A DNA stretch of 64,000 nt from Schistosoma mansoni (lineage: Eukaryota; Platyhelminthes; Trematoda; Strigeidida; Schistosomatidae): positions 8,432,717-8,496,716 of the forward strand of contig NC_031498.1 of the NCBI RefSeq assembly GCF_000237925.1, given 5' to 3'. Below, one piece after another: positions 21,710-37,453 of this stretch; position 1 is the stretch's first letter, and every line of letters starts with the position of its first letter. The position numbers and the translations under genes were made by a program. The notes beneath the pieces are model-generated. The model was not told the DNA's origin, made no database searches, and saw only the letters and a list, made by a program, of their open reading frames with translations.

Positions 21710-22455
21710 TCATGAGTCGACTGGCTACTGAGAATGTGTGTATAAGTAGTATGATTGGTTGTATGTGAACGGAATGGAAAGTGTTGCTGAGCAGTGTTGT
21801 TCGGTGTTGATGCGGTTGATAATGTTGATTTTGGTGTGTATGTTGATGTTGGGTGTGTGTGTTTGTGGAATGGTGCTGTTCAGTGTGGTGTTTGTGTATG
21901 TGTCAGTGTTTGATGTGCAAATGGATGTGTGAAGATTTAGTTAGAGTGGTGTGGTGGCTACGTGTTGATTGGGCTTGTCTGGTTGACTTTGCGCAGTGGC
22001 GGTACCGTAGCCAATGAAGTTTATCTGAGGCGCGGTTATTGCTAGTTGAAAACTACTCCCAATACCCCGCACCGATGGCGTGAAATATCGTTGTCGGATG
22101 CAATTTTTCTAGGCCGTATCTGGTCCAATTTACACAATACAGATGTTCGTCGCTGGCTGACTAGCTAGCTACCTAGCTCGCTCGCACACTCACACACCGA
22201 CACACGCACACTGTCTACGACCCACAATTATACTGTCTCTCAGTCTCTGTCACAACACCATACACAGATCCTACTCTCACACACACCTACACGAACGCTG
22301 TGACACACAACCAAACAACAGCAACAACCATACAAACACTCCAACTAATAATAATATCAGTAATTCCAATAATGTACAAATAGCACCACTAACACTAGTA
22401 ACATTGTTATCATTATTCTTCTTCCTCGTATAATCATTAATTTCATTATTATCAC

Positions 22456-22486
<31 letters not shown>

Positions 22487-23392
22487 GCTACCAATTATAC
22501 TGCTACGACTACTAATAATGCTACTATTACTATTACAACAACAACAACTACTACTACTACTACTACTACTACTTCTCATATCGCCACTGCTGCTTTTACT
22601 ACAACTGCCAATAATGATAAATACCACACAACCGGAAAATTACAACCTATTATAACACACTCAACTCTCGGTTATGCACACATCTCCCCTTAGCATAGTT
22701 CTCATGCAGCAGCAACAGCAACTCATCACCAACACTTACCACAACACAAACCTACATCACCACATTCAATCGTTGTGTGTGTTGCACACAAACAGTCTGA
22801 TGCGTACGCGTACGCACACGAGCACGCACACGCGCAGGCGCACGCTCAAACACACTCTCTCTCGACACACATATAAAAACAAACACTCGCTTGCTGGCCC
22901 TATCGCTCGCTACCTCACACGCACACATTCTATGTTACATGTCAACTCGTCATTACAGTGCAGGTGGAACTCGAACACAGTGTCAGTGCACATCGATCAG
23001 AAACCACACATCGTCATGAAGATCACACTGATCATTAGCATGAAGTTCGTGGTAACGTGTGATGTATCTAGGGTAGTGAGTAGAGAGAATTATGCATGTA
23101 GTATGGCAGATCGAATTGAAGTTGTTTGACGTGTTCAATGATCAACTGAGATACTTATTCATTGAGCTGCTAACACATTCAACCTCTCACTCTCTCATCA
23201 GACATGACTATCTGTGTACATAGGAATTATGTAAATAGTTAGATAGATATTTCTACATAGGATTATGCACAGTGGTGTGATCATGACTTCCTTTGTTGTG
23301 TGGGTGTTTGTTTTCGCATCGCTGTCATGCAGTTGTTGTTGTTGTTGTTGTTGTTGTTTTTTGTCATTACAATCCTCCTCCTCCTCCTCCTC

Positions 23393-23424
<32 letters not shown>

Positions 23425-25150
23425 TGTTGTTGTTGTTGTTTTGGTTGAAATGTTCGATTTGTTCATGAGTCGACTGGCTACTGAGAATGTGTGTATAAGT
23501 AGTATGATTGGTTGTATGTGAACGGAATGGAAAGTGTTGCTGAGCAGTGTTGTTCGGTGTTGATGCGGTTGATAATGTTGATTTTGGTGTGTATGTTGAT
23601 GTTGGGTGTGTGTGTGTTTGTGGAATGGTGCTGTTCAGTGTGGTATTTGTGTATGTGTCAGTGTTTGATGTGCAAATGGATGTGTGAAGATTTAGTTAGA
23701 GTGGTGTGGTGGCTACGTGTTGATTGGGCTTGTCTGGTTGACTTTGCGCAGTGGCGGTACCGTAGCCAATGAAGTTTATCTGAGGCGCGGTTATTGCTAG
23801 TTGAAAACTACTCCCAATACCCCGCACCGATGGCGTGAAATATCGTTGTCGGATGCAATTTTTCTAGGCCGTATCTGGCCCAATTTACACAATACAGATG
23901 TTCGTCGCTGGCTGACTAGCTAGCTACCTAGCTCGCTCGCACACTCACACACCGACACACGCACACTGTCTACGACCCACAATTATACTGTCTCTCAGTC
24001 TCTGTCACAACACCATACACAGATCCTACTCTCACACACACCTACACGAACACTGTGACACACAACCAAACAACAGCAACAACCATACAAACACTCCAAC
24101 TAATAATAATATCAGTAATTCCAATAATGTACAAATAGCACCACTAACACTAGTAACATTGTTATCATTATTCTTCTTCCTCGTATAATCATTAATTTCA
24201 TTATTATCACTAATAATAATAATAATAATAATACTGCTACCAATTATACTGCTACGACTACTAATAATGCTACTATTACTATTACAACAACAACAACAAC
24301 AACTACTACTACTACTACTACTACTACTTCTCATATCGCCACTGCTGCTTTTACTACAACTGCCAATAATGATAAATACCACACAACCGGAAAATTACAA
24401 CCTATTATAACACACTCAACTCTCGGTTATGCACACATCTCCCCTTAGCATAGTTCTCATGCAGCAGCAACAGCAACTCATCACCAACACTTACCACAAC
24501 ACAAACCTACATCACCACATTCAATCGTTGTGTGTGTTGCACACAAACAGTCTGATGCGTACGCGTACGCACACGAGCACGCACACGCGCAGGCGCACGC
24601 TCAAACACACTCTCTCTCGACACACACATAAAAACAAACACTCGCTTGCTGGCCCTATCGCTCGCTACCTCACACGCACACATTCTATGTTACATGTCAA
24701 CTCGTCATTACAGTGCAGGTGGAACTCGAACACAGTGTCAGTGCACATCGATCAGAAACCACACATCGTCATGAAGATCACACTGATCATTAGCATGAAG
24801 TTCGTGGTAACGTGTGATGTATCTAGGGTAGTGAGTAGAGAGAATTATGCATGTAGTATGGCAGATCGAATTGAAGTTGTTTGACGTGTTCAATGATCAA
24901 CTGAGATACTTATTCATTGAGCTGCTAACACATTCAACCTCTCACTCTCTCATCAGACATGACTATCTGTGTACATAGGAATTATGTAAATAGTTAGATA
25001 GATATTTCTACATAGGATTATGCACAGTGGTGTGATCATGACTTCCTTTGTTGTGTGGGTGTTTGTTTTCGCATCGCTGTCATGCAGTTGTTGTTGTTGT
25101 TGTTGTTGTTGTTTTTTGTCATTACAATCCTCCTCCTCCTCCTCCTCCTC

Positions 25151-25182
<32 letters not shown>

Positions 25183-26833
25183 TGTTGTTGTTGTTGTTTT
25201 GGTTGAAATGTTCGATTTGTTCATGAGTCGACTGGCTACTGAGAATGTGTGTATAAGTAGTATGATTGGTTGTATGTGAACGGAATGGAAAGTGTTGCTG
25301 AGCAGTGTTGTTCGGTGTTGATGCGGTTGATAATGTTGATTTTGGTGTGTATGTTGATGTTGGGTGTGTGTGTTTGTGGAATGGTGCTGTTCAGTGTGGT
25401 GTTTGTGTATGTGTCAGTGTTTGATGTGCAAATGGATGTGTGAAGATTTAGTTAGAGTGGTGTGGTGGCTACGTGTTGATTGGGCTTGTCTGGTTGACTT
25501 TGCGCAGTGGCGGTACCGTAGCCAATGAAGTTTATCTGAGGCGCGGTTATTGCTAGTTGAAAACTACTCCCAATACCCCGCACCGATGGCGTGAAATATC
25601 GTTGTCGGATGCAATTTTTCTAGGCCGTATCTGGCCCAATTTACACAATACAGATGTTCGTCGCTGGCTGACTAGCTAGCTACCTAGCTCGCTCGCACAC
25701 TCACACACCGACACACGCACACGGCTACGACCCACAATTATACTGTCTCTCAGTCTCTGTCACAACACCATACACAGATCCTACTCTCACACACACCTAC
25801 ACGAACACTGTGACACACAACCAAACAACAGCAACAACCATACAAACACTCCAACTAATAATAATATCAGTAATTCCAATAATGTACAAATAGCACCACT
25901 AACACTAGTAACATTGTTATCATTATTCTTCTTCCTCGTATAATCATTAATTTCATTATTATCACTAATAATAATAATAATACTGCTACCAATTATACTG
26001 CTACGACTACTAATAATGCTACTATTACTATTACAACAACAACAACAACAACTACTACTACTACTACTACTACTTCTCATATCGCCACTGCTGCTTTTAC
26101 TACAACTGCCAATAATGATAAATACCACACAACCGGAAAATTACAACCTATTATAACACACTCAACTCTCGGTTATGCACACATCTCCCCTTAGCATAGT
26201 TCTCATGCAGCAGCAACAGCAACTCATCACCAACACTTACCACAACACAAACCTACATCACCACATTCAATCGTTGTGTGTGTTGCACACAAACAGTCTG
26301 ATGCGTACGCGTACGCACACGAGCACGCACACGCGCAGGCGCACGCTCAAACACACTCTCTCTCGACACACACATAAAAACAAACACTCGCTTGCTGGCC
26401 CTATCGCTCGCTACCTCACACGCACACATTCTATGTTACATGTCAACTCGTCATTACAGTGCAGGTGGAACTCGAACACAGTGTCAGTGCACATCGATCA
26501 GAAACCACACATCGTCATGAAGATCACACTGATCATTAGCATGAAGTTCGTGGTAACGTGTGATGTATCTAGGGTAGTGAGTAGAGAGAATTATGCATGT
26601 AGTATGGCAGATCGAATTGAAGTTGTTTGACGTGTTCAATGATCAACTGAGATACTTATTCATTGAGCTGCTAACACATTCAACCTCTCACTCTCTCATC
26701 AGACATGACTATCTGTGTACATAGGAATTATGTAAATAGTTAGATAGATATTTCTACATAGGATTATGCACAGTGGTGTGATCATGACTTCCTTTGTTGT
26801 GTGGGTGTTTGTTTTCGCATCGCTGTCATGCAG

Positions 26834-26866
<33 letters not shown>

Positions 26867-28578
26867 TTTGTCATTACAATCCTCCTCCTCCTCCTCCTCC
26901 TCTTCATCATCATCATCATCATCATCATCATTGTTGTTGTTGTTGTTGTTGTTTTGGTTGAAATGTTCGATTTGTTCATGAGTCGACTGAGAATGTGTGT
27001 ATAAGTAGTATGATTGGTTGTATGTGAACGGAATGGAAAGTGTTGCTGAGCAGTGTTGTTCGGTGTTGATGCGGTTGATAATGTTGATTTTGGTGTGTAT
27101 GTTGATGTTGGGTGTGTGTGTTTGTGGAATGGTGCTGTTCAGTGTGGTGTTTGTGTATGTGTCAGTGTTTGATGTGCAAATGGATGTGTGAAGATTTAGT
27201 TAGAGTGGTGTGGTGGCTACGTGTTGATTGGGCTTGTCTGGTTGACTTTGCGCAGTGGCGGTACCGTAGCCAATGAAGTTTATCTGAGGCGCGGTTATTG
27301 CTAGTTGAAAACTACTCCCAATACCCCGCACCGATGGCGTGAAATATCGTTGTCGGATGCAATTTTTCTAGGCCGTATCTGGCCCAATTTACACAATACA
27401 GATGTTCGTCGCTGGCTGACTAGCTAGCTACCTAGCTCGCTCGCACACTCACACACCGACACACGCACACTGTCTACGACCCACAATTATACTGTCTCTC
27501 AGTCTCTGTCACAACACCATACACAGATCCTACTCTCACACACACCTACACGAACACTGTGACACACAACCAAACAACAGCAACAACCATACAAACACTC
27601 CAACTAATAATAATATCAGTAATTCCAATAATGTACAAATAGCACCACTAACACTAGTAACATTGTTATCATTATTCTTCTTCCTCGTATAATCATTAAT
27701 TTCATTATTATCACTAATAATAATAATAATAATAATAATACTGCTACCAATTATACTGCTACGACTACTAATAATGCTACTATTACTATTACAACAACAA
27801 CAACTACTACTACTACTACTTCTCATATCGCCACTGCTGCTTTTACTACAACTGCCAATAATGATAAATACCACACAACCGGAAAATTACAACCTATTAT
27901 AACACACTCAACTCTCGGTTATGCACACATCTCCCCTTAGCATAGTTCTCATGCAGCAGCAACAGCAACTCATCACCAACACTTACCACAACACAAACCT
28001 ACATCACCACATTCAATCGTTGTGTGTGTTGCACACAAACAGTCTGATGCGTACGCGTACGCACACGAGCACGCACACGCGCAGGCGCACGCTCAAACAC
28101 ACTCTCTCTCGACACACACATAAAAACAAACACTCGCTTGCTGGCCCTATCGCTCGCTACCTCACACGCACACATTCTATGTTACATGTCAACTCGTCAT
28201 TACAGTGCAGGTGGAACTCGAACACAGTGTCAGTGCACATCGATCAGAAACCACACATCGTCATGAAGATCACACTGATCATTAGCATGAAGTTCGTGGT
28301 AACGTGTGATGTATCTAGGGTAGTGAGTAGAGAGAATTATGCATGTAGTATGGCAGATCGAATTGAAGTTGTTTGACGTGTTCAATGATCAACTGAGATA
28401 CTTATTCATTGAGCTGCTAACACATTCAACCTCTCACTCTCTCATCAGACATGACTATCTGTGTACATAGGAATTATGTAAATAGTTAGATAGATATTTC
28501 TACATAGGATTATGCACAGTGGTGTGATCATGACTTCCTTTGTTGTGTGGGTGTTTGTTTTCGCATCGCTGTCATGCA

Positions 28579-28609
<31 letters not shown>

Positions 28610-28633
28610 TTTGTCATTACAATCCTCCTCCTC

Positions 28634-28708
<75 letters not shown>

Positions 28709-30334
28709 TTGGTTGAAATGTTCGATTTGTTCATGAGTCGACTGGCTACTGAGAATGTGTGTATAAGTAGTATGATTGGTTGTATGTGAACGGAATGGAA
28801 AGTGTTGCTGAGCAGTGTTGTTCGGTGTTGATGCGGTTGATAATGTTGATTTTGGTGTGTATGTTGATGTTGGGTGTGTGTGTTTGTGGAATGGTGCTGT
28901 TCAGTGTGGTGTTTGTGTATGTGTCAGTGTTTGATGTGCAAATGGATGTGTGAAGATTTAGTTAGAGTGGTGTGGTGGCTACGTGTTGATTGGGCTTGTC
29001 TGGTTGACTTTGCGCAGTGGCGGTACCGTAGCCAATGAAGTTTATCTGAGGCGCGGTTATTGCTAGTTGAAAACTACTCCCAATACCCCGCACCGATGGC
29101 GTGAAATATCGTTGTCGGATGCAATTTTTCTAGGCCGTATCTGGCCCAATTTACACAATACAGATGTTCGTCGCTGGCTGACTAGCTAGCTACCTAGCTC
29201 GCTCGCACACTCACACACCGACACACGCACACTGTCTACGACCCACAATTATACTGTCTCTCAGTCTCTGTCACAACACCATACACAGATCCTACTCTCA
29301 CACACACCTACACGAACACTGTGACACACAACCAAACAACAGCAACAACCATACAAACACTCCAACTAATAATAATATCAGTAATTCCAATAATGTACAA
29401 ATAGCACCACTAACACTAGTAACATTGTTATCATTATTCTTCTTCCTCGTATAATCATTAATTTCATTATTATCACTAATAATAATAATAATAATACTGC
29501 TACCAATTATACTGCTACGACTACTAATAATGCTACTATTACTATTACAACAACAACAACTACTACTACTACTACTTCTCATATCGCCACTGCTGCTTTT
29601 ACTACAACTGCCAATAATGATAAATACCACACAACCGGAAAATTACAACCTATTATAACACACTCAACTCTCGGTTATGCACACATCTCCCCTTAGCATA
29701 GTTCTCATGCAGCAGCAACAGCAACTCATCACCAACACTTACCACAACACAAACCTACATCACCACATTCAATCGTTGTGTGTGTTGCACACAAACAGTC
29801 TGATGCGTACGCGTACGCACACGAGCACGCACACGCGCAGGCGCACGCTCAAACACACTCTCTCTCGACACACACATAAAAACAAACACTCGCTTGCTGG
29901 CCCTATCGCTCGCTACCTCACACGCACACATTCTATGTTACATGTCAACTCGTCATTACAGTGCAGGTGGAACTCGAACACAGTGTCAGTGCACATCGAT
30001 CAGAAACCACACATCGTCATGAAGATCACACTGATCATTAGCATGAAGTTCGTGGTAACGTGTGATGTATCTAGGGTAGTGAGTAGAGAGAATTATGCAT
30101 GTAGTATGGCAGATCGAATTGAAGTTGTTTGACGTGTTCAATGATCAACTGAGATACTTATTCATTGAGCTGCTAACACATTCAACCTCTCACTCTCTCA
30201 TCAGACATGACTATCTGTGTACATAGGAATTATGTAAATAGTTAGATAGATATTTCTACATAGGATTATGCACAGTGGTGTGATCATGACTTCCTTTGTT
30301 GTGTGGGTGTTTGTTTTCGCATCGCTGTCATGCA

Positions 30335-30365
<31 letters not shown>

Positions 30366-30401
30366 TTTGTCATTACAATCCTCCTCCTCCTCCTCCTCCT
30401 C

Positions 30402-30436
<35 letters not shown>

Positions 30437-32160
30437 TGTTGTTGTTGTTGTTGTTGTTGTTGATTTGTTCATGAGTCGACTGAGAATGTGTGTATAAGTA
30501 GTATGATTGGTTGTATGTGAACGGAATGGAAAGTGTTGCTGAGCAGTGTTGTTCGGTGTTGATGCGGTTGATAATGTTGATTTTGGTGTGTATGTTGATG
30601 TTGGGTGTGTGTGTTTGTGGAATGGTGCTGTTCAGTGTGGTGTTTGTGTATGTGTCAGTGTTTGATGTGCAAATGGATGTGTGAAGATTTAGTTAGAGTG
30701 GTGTGGTGGCTACGTGTTGATTGGGCTTGTCTGGTTGACTTTGCGCAGTGGCGGTACCGTAGCCAATGAAGTTTATCTGAGGCGCGGTTATTGCTAGTTG
30801 AAAACTACTCCCAATACCCCGCACCGATGGCGTGAAATATCGTTGTCGGATGCAATTTTTCTAGGCCGTATCTGGCCCAATTTACACAATACAGATGTTC
30901 GTCGCTGGCTGACTAGCTAGCTACCTAGCTCGCTCGCACACTCACACACCGACACACGCACACTGTCTACGACCCACAATTATACTGTCTCTCAGTCTCT
31001 GTCACAACACCATACACAGATCCTACTCTCACACACACCTACACGAACACTGTGACACACAACCAAACAACAGCAACAACCATACAAACACTCCAACTAA
31101 TAATAATATCAGTAATTCCAATAATGTACAAATAGCACCACTAACACTAGTAACATTGTTATCATTATTCTTCTTCCTCGTATAATCATTAATTTCATTA
31201 TTATCACTAATAATAATAATAATAATAATAATACTGCTACCAATTATACTGCTACGACTACTAATAATGCTACTATTACTATTACAACAACAACAACTAC
31301 TACTACTACTACTTCTCATATCGCCACTGCTGCTTTTACTACAACTGCCAATAATGATAAATACCACACAACCGGAAAATTACAACCTATTATAACACAC
31401 TCAACTCTCGGTTATGCACACATCTCCCCTTAGCATAGTTCTCATGCAGCAGCAACAGCAACTCATCACCAACACTTACCACAACACAAACCTACATCAC
31501 CACATTCAATCGTTGTGTGTGTTGCACACAAACAGTCTGATGCGTACGCGTACGCACACGAGCACGCACACGCGCAGGCGCACGCTCAAACACACTCTCT
31601 CTCGACACACACATAAAAACAAACACTCGCTTGCTGGCCCTATCGCTCGCTACCTCACACGCACACATTCTATGTTACATGTCAACTCGTCATTACAGTG
31701 CAGGTGGAACTCGAACACAGTGTCAGTGCACATCGATCAGAAACACACATCGTCATGAAGATCACACTGATCATTAGCATGAAGTTCGTGGTAACGTGTG
31801 ATGTATCTAGGGTAGTGAGTAGAGAGAATTATGCATGTAGTATGGCAGATCGAATTGAAGTTGTTTGACGTGTTCAATGATCAACTGAGATACTTATTCA
31901 TTGAGCTGCTAACACATTCAACCTCTCACTCTCTCATCAGACATGACTATCTGTGTACATAGGAATTATGTAAATAGTTAGATAGATATTTCTACATAGG
32001 ATTATGCACAGTGGTGTGATCATGACTTCCTTTGTTGTGTGGGTGTTTGTTTTCGCATCGCTGTCATGCAGTTGTTGTTGTTGTTGTTGTTGTTGTTTTT
32101 TGTCATTACAATCCTCCTCCTCCTCCTCCTCCTCTTCATCATCATCATCATCATCATCAT

Positions 32161-32191
<31 letters not shown>

Positions 32192-32948
32192 TTGGTTGAA
32201 ATGTTCGATTTGTTCATGAGTCGACTGGCTACTGAGAATGTGTGTATAAGTAGTATGATTGGTTGTATGTGAACGGAATGGAAAGTGTTGCTGAGCAGTG
32301 TTGTTCGGTGTTGATGCGGTTGATAATGTTGATTTTGGTGTGTATGTTGATGTTGGGTGTGTGTGTTTGTGGAATGGTGCTGTTCAGTGTGGTGTTTGTG
32401 TATGTGTCAGTGTTTGATGTGCAAATGGATGTGTGAAGATTTAGTTAGAGTGGTGTGGTGGCTACGTGTTGATTGGGCTTGTCTGGTTGACTTTGCGCAG
32501 TGGCGGTACCGTAGCCAATGAAGTTTATCTGAGGCGCGGTTATTGCTAGTTGAAAACTACTCCCAATACCCCGCACCGATGGCGTGAAATATCGTTGTCG
32601 GATGCAATTTTTCTAGGCCGTATCTGGCCCAATTTACACAATACAGATGTTCGTCGCTGGCTGACTAGCTAGCTACCTAGCTCGCTCGCACACTCACACA
32701 CCGACACACGCACACTGTCTACGACCCACAATTATACTGTCTCTCAGTCTCTGTCACAACACCATACACAGATCCTACTCTCACACACACCTACACGAAC
32801 ACTGTGACACACAACCAAACAACAGCAACAACCATACAAACACTCCAACTAATAATAATATCAGTAATTCCAATAATGTACAAATAGCACCACTAACACT
32901 AGTAACATTGTTATCATTATTCTTCATCATTAATTTCATTATTATCAC

Positions 32949-32982
<34 letters not shown>

Positions 32983-33818
32983 GCTACCAATTATACTGCT
33001 ACGACTACTAATAATGCTACTATTACTATTACAACAACAACAACTACTACTACTACTACTTCTCATATCGCCACTGCTGCTTTTACTACAACTGCCAATA
33101 ATGATAAATACCACACAACCGGAAAATTACAACCTATTATAACACACTCAACTCTCGGTTATGCACACATCTCCCCTTAGCATAGTTCTCATGCAGCAGC
33201 AACAGCAACTCATCACCAACACTTACCACAACACAAACCTACATCACCACATTCAATCGTTGTGTGTGTTGCACACAAACAGTCTGATGCGTACGCGTAC
33301 GCACACGAGCACGCACACGCGCAGGCGCACGCTCAAACACACTCTCTCTCGACACACACATAAAAACAAACACTCGCTTGCTGGCCCTATCGCTCGCTAC
33401 CTCACACGCACACATTCTATGTTACATGTCAACTCGTCATTACAGTGCAGGTGGAACTCGAACACAGTGTCAGTGCACATCGATCAGAAACCACACATCG
33501 TCATGAAGATCACACTGATCATTAGCATGAAGTTCGTGGTAACGTGTGATGTATCTAGGGTAGTGAGTAGAGAGAATTATGCATGTAGTATGGCAGATCG
33601 AATTGAAGTTGTTTGACGTGTTCAATGATCAACTGAGATACTTATTCATTGAGCTGCTAACACATTCAACCTCTCACTCTCTCATCAGACATGACTATCT
33701 GTGTACATAGGAATTATGTAAATAGTTAGATAGATATTTCTACATAGGATTATGCACAGTGGTGTGATCATGACTTCCTTTGTTGTGTGGGTGTTTGTTT
33801 TCGCATCGCTGTCATGCA

Positions 33819-33849
<31 letters not shown>

Positions 33850-33885
33850 TTTGTCATTACAATCCTCCTCCTCCTCCTCCTCCTC

Positions 33886-33917
<32 letters not shown>

Positions 33918-35641
33918 TGTTGTTGTTGTTGTTGTTGTTGTTTTGGTTGAAATGTTCGATTTGTTCATGAGTCGACTGGCTACTGAGAATGTGTGTATAA
34001 GTAGTATGATTGGTTGTATGTGAACGGAATGGAAAGTGTTGCTGAGCAGTGTTGTTCGGTGTTGATGCGGTTGATAATGTTGATTTTGGTGTGTATGTTG
34101 ATGTTGGGTGTGTGTGTTTGTGGAATGGTGCTGTTCAGTGTGGTGTTTGTGTATGTGTCAGTGTTTGATGTGCAAATGGATGTGTGAAGATTTAGTTAGA
34201 GTGGTGTGGTGGCTACGTGTTGATTGGGCTTGTCTGGTTGACTTTGCGCAGTGGCGGTACCGTAGCCAATGAAGTTTATCTGAGGCGCGGTTATTGCTAG
34301 TTGAAAACTACTCCCAATACCCCGCACCGATGGCGTGAAATATCGTTGTCGGATGCAATTTTTCTAGGCCGTATCTGGCCCAATTTACACAATACAGATG
34401 TTCGTCGCTGGCTGACTAGCTAGCTACCTAGCTCGCTCGCACACTCACACACCGACACACGCACACTGTCTACGACCCACAATTATACTGTCTCTCAGTC
34501 TCTGTCACAACACCATACACAGATCCTACTCTCACACACACCTACACGAACACTGTGACACACAACCAAACAACAGCAACAACCATACAAACACTCCAAC
34601 TAATAATAATATCAGTAATTCCAATAATGTACAAATAGCACCACTAACACTAGTAACATTGTTATCATTATTCTTCTTCCTCGTATAATCATTAATTTCA
34701 TTATTATCACTAATAATAATAATAATAATACTGCTACCAATTATACTGCTACGACTACTAATAATGCTACTATTACTATTACAACAACAACAACTACTAC
34801 TACTACTACTACTACTACTTCTCATATCGCCACTGCTGCTTTTACTACAACTGCCAATAATGATAAATACCACACAACCGGAAAATTACAACCTATTATA
34901 ACACACTCAACTCTCGGTTATGCACACATCTCCCCTTAGCATAGTTCTCATGCAGCAGCAACAGCAACTCATCACCAACACTTACCACAACACAAACCTA
35001 CATCACCACATTCAATCGTTGTGTGTGTTGCACACAAACAGTCTGATGCGTACGCGTACGCACACGAGCACGCACACGCGCAGGCGCACGCTCAAACACA
35101 CTCTCTCTCGACACACACATAAAAACAAACACTCGCTTGCTGGCCCTATCGCTCGCTACCTCACACGCACACATTCTATGTTACATGTCAACTCGTCATT
35201 ACAGTGCAGGTGGAACTCGAACACAGTGTCAGTGCACATCGATCAGAAACCACACATCGTCATGAAGATCACACTGATCATTAGCATGAAGTTCGTGGTA
35301 ACGTGTGATGTATCTAGGGTAGTGAGTAGAGAGAATTATGCATGTAGTATGGCAGATCGAATTGAAGTTGTTTGACGTGTTCAATGATCAACTGAGATAC
35401 TTATTCATTGAGCTGCTAACACATTCAACCTCTCACTCTCTCATCAGACATGACTATCTGTGTACATAGGAATTATGTAAATAGTTAGATAGATATTTCT
35501 ACATAGGATTATGCACAGTGGTGTGATCATGACTTCCTTTGTTGTGTGGGTGTTTGTTTTCGCATCGCTGTCATGCAGTTGTTGTTGTTGTTGTTGTTGT
35601 TGTTTTTTGTCATTACAATCCTCCTCCTCCTCCTCCTCCTC

Positions 35642-35685
<44 letters not shown>

Positions 35686-36472
35686 TGTTGTTGTTGTTGT
35701 TGTTTTGGTTGAAATGTTCGATTTGTTCATGAGTCGACTGGCTACTGAGAATGTGTGTATAAGTAGTATGATTGGTTGTATGTGAACGGAATGGAAAGTG
35801 TTGCTGAGCAGTGTTGTTCGGTGTTGATGCGGTTGATAATGTTGATTTTGGTGTGTATGTTGATGTTGGGTGTGTGTGTTTGTGGAATGGTGCTGTTCAG
35901 TGTGGTGTTTGTGTATGTGTCAGTGTTTGATGTGCAAATGGATGTGTGAAGATTTAGTTAGAGTGGTGTGGTGGCTACGTGTTGATTGGGCTTGTCTGGT
36001 TGACTTTGCGCAGTGGCGGTACCGTAGCCAATGAAGTTTATCTGAGGCGCGGTTATTGCTAGTTGAAAACTACTCCCAATACCCCGCACCGATGGCGTGA
36101 AATATCGTTGTCGGATGCAATTTTTCTAGGCCGTATCTGGCCCAATTTACACAATACAGATGTTCGTCGCTGGCTGACTAGCTAGCTACCTAGCTCGCTC
36201 GCACACTCACACACCGACACACGCACACTGTCTACGACCCACAATTATACTGTCTCTCAGTCTCTGTCACAACACCATACACAGATCCTACTCTCACACA
36301 CACCTACACGAACACTGTGACACACAACCAAACAACAGCAACAACCATACAAACACTCCAACTAATAATAATATCAGTAATTCCAATAATGTACAAATAG
36401 CACCACTAACACTAGTAACATTGTTATCATTATTCTTCTTCCTCGTATAATCATTAATTTCATTATTATCAC

Positions 36473-36503
<31 letters not shown>

Positions 36504-37403
36504 GCTACCAATTATACTGCTACGACTACTAATAATGCTACTATTACTATTACAACAACAACAACTACTACTACTACTACTTCTCATATCGCCACTGCTG
36601 CTTTTACTACAACTGCCAATAATGATAAATACCACACAACCGGAAAATTACAACCTATTATAACACACTCAACTCTCGGTTATGCACACATCTCCCCTTA
36701 GCATAGTTCTCATGCAGCAGCAACAGCAACTCATCACCAACACTTACCACAACACAAACCTACATCACCACATTCAATCGTTGTGTGTGTTGCACACAAA
36801 CAGTCTGATGCGTACGCGTACGCACACGAGCACGCACACGCGCAGGCGCACGCTCAAACACACTCTCTCTCGACACACACATAAAAACAAACACTCGCTT
36901 GCTGGCCCTATCGCTCGCTACCTCACACGCACACATTCTATGTTACATGTCAACTCGTCATTACAGTGCAGGTGGAACTCGAACACAGTGTCAGTGCACA
37001 TCGATCAGAAACCACACATCGTCATGAAGATCACACTGATCATTAGCATGAAGTTCGTGGTAACGTGTGATGTATCTAGGGTAGTGAGTAGAGAGAATTA
37101 TGCATGTAGTATGGCAGATCGAATTGAAGTTGTTTGACGTGTTCAATGATCAACTGAGATACTTATTCATTGAGCTGCTAACACATTCAACCTCTCACTC
37201 TCTCATCAGACATGACTATCTGTGTACATAGGAATTATGTAAATAGTTAGATAGATATTTCTACATAGGATTATGCACAGTGGTGTGATCATGACTTCCT
37301 TTGTTGTGTGGGTGTTTGTTTTCGCATCGCTGTCATGCAGTTGTTGTTGTTGTTGTTGTTTTTTTTTTTTGTCATTACAATCCTCCTCCTCCTCCTCCTC
37401 CTC

Positions 37404-37453
<50 letters not shown>
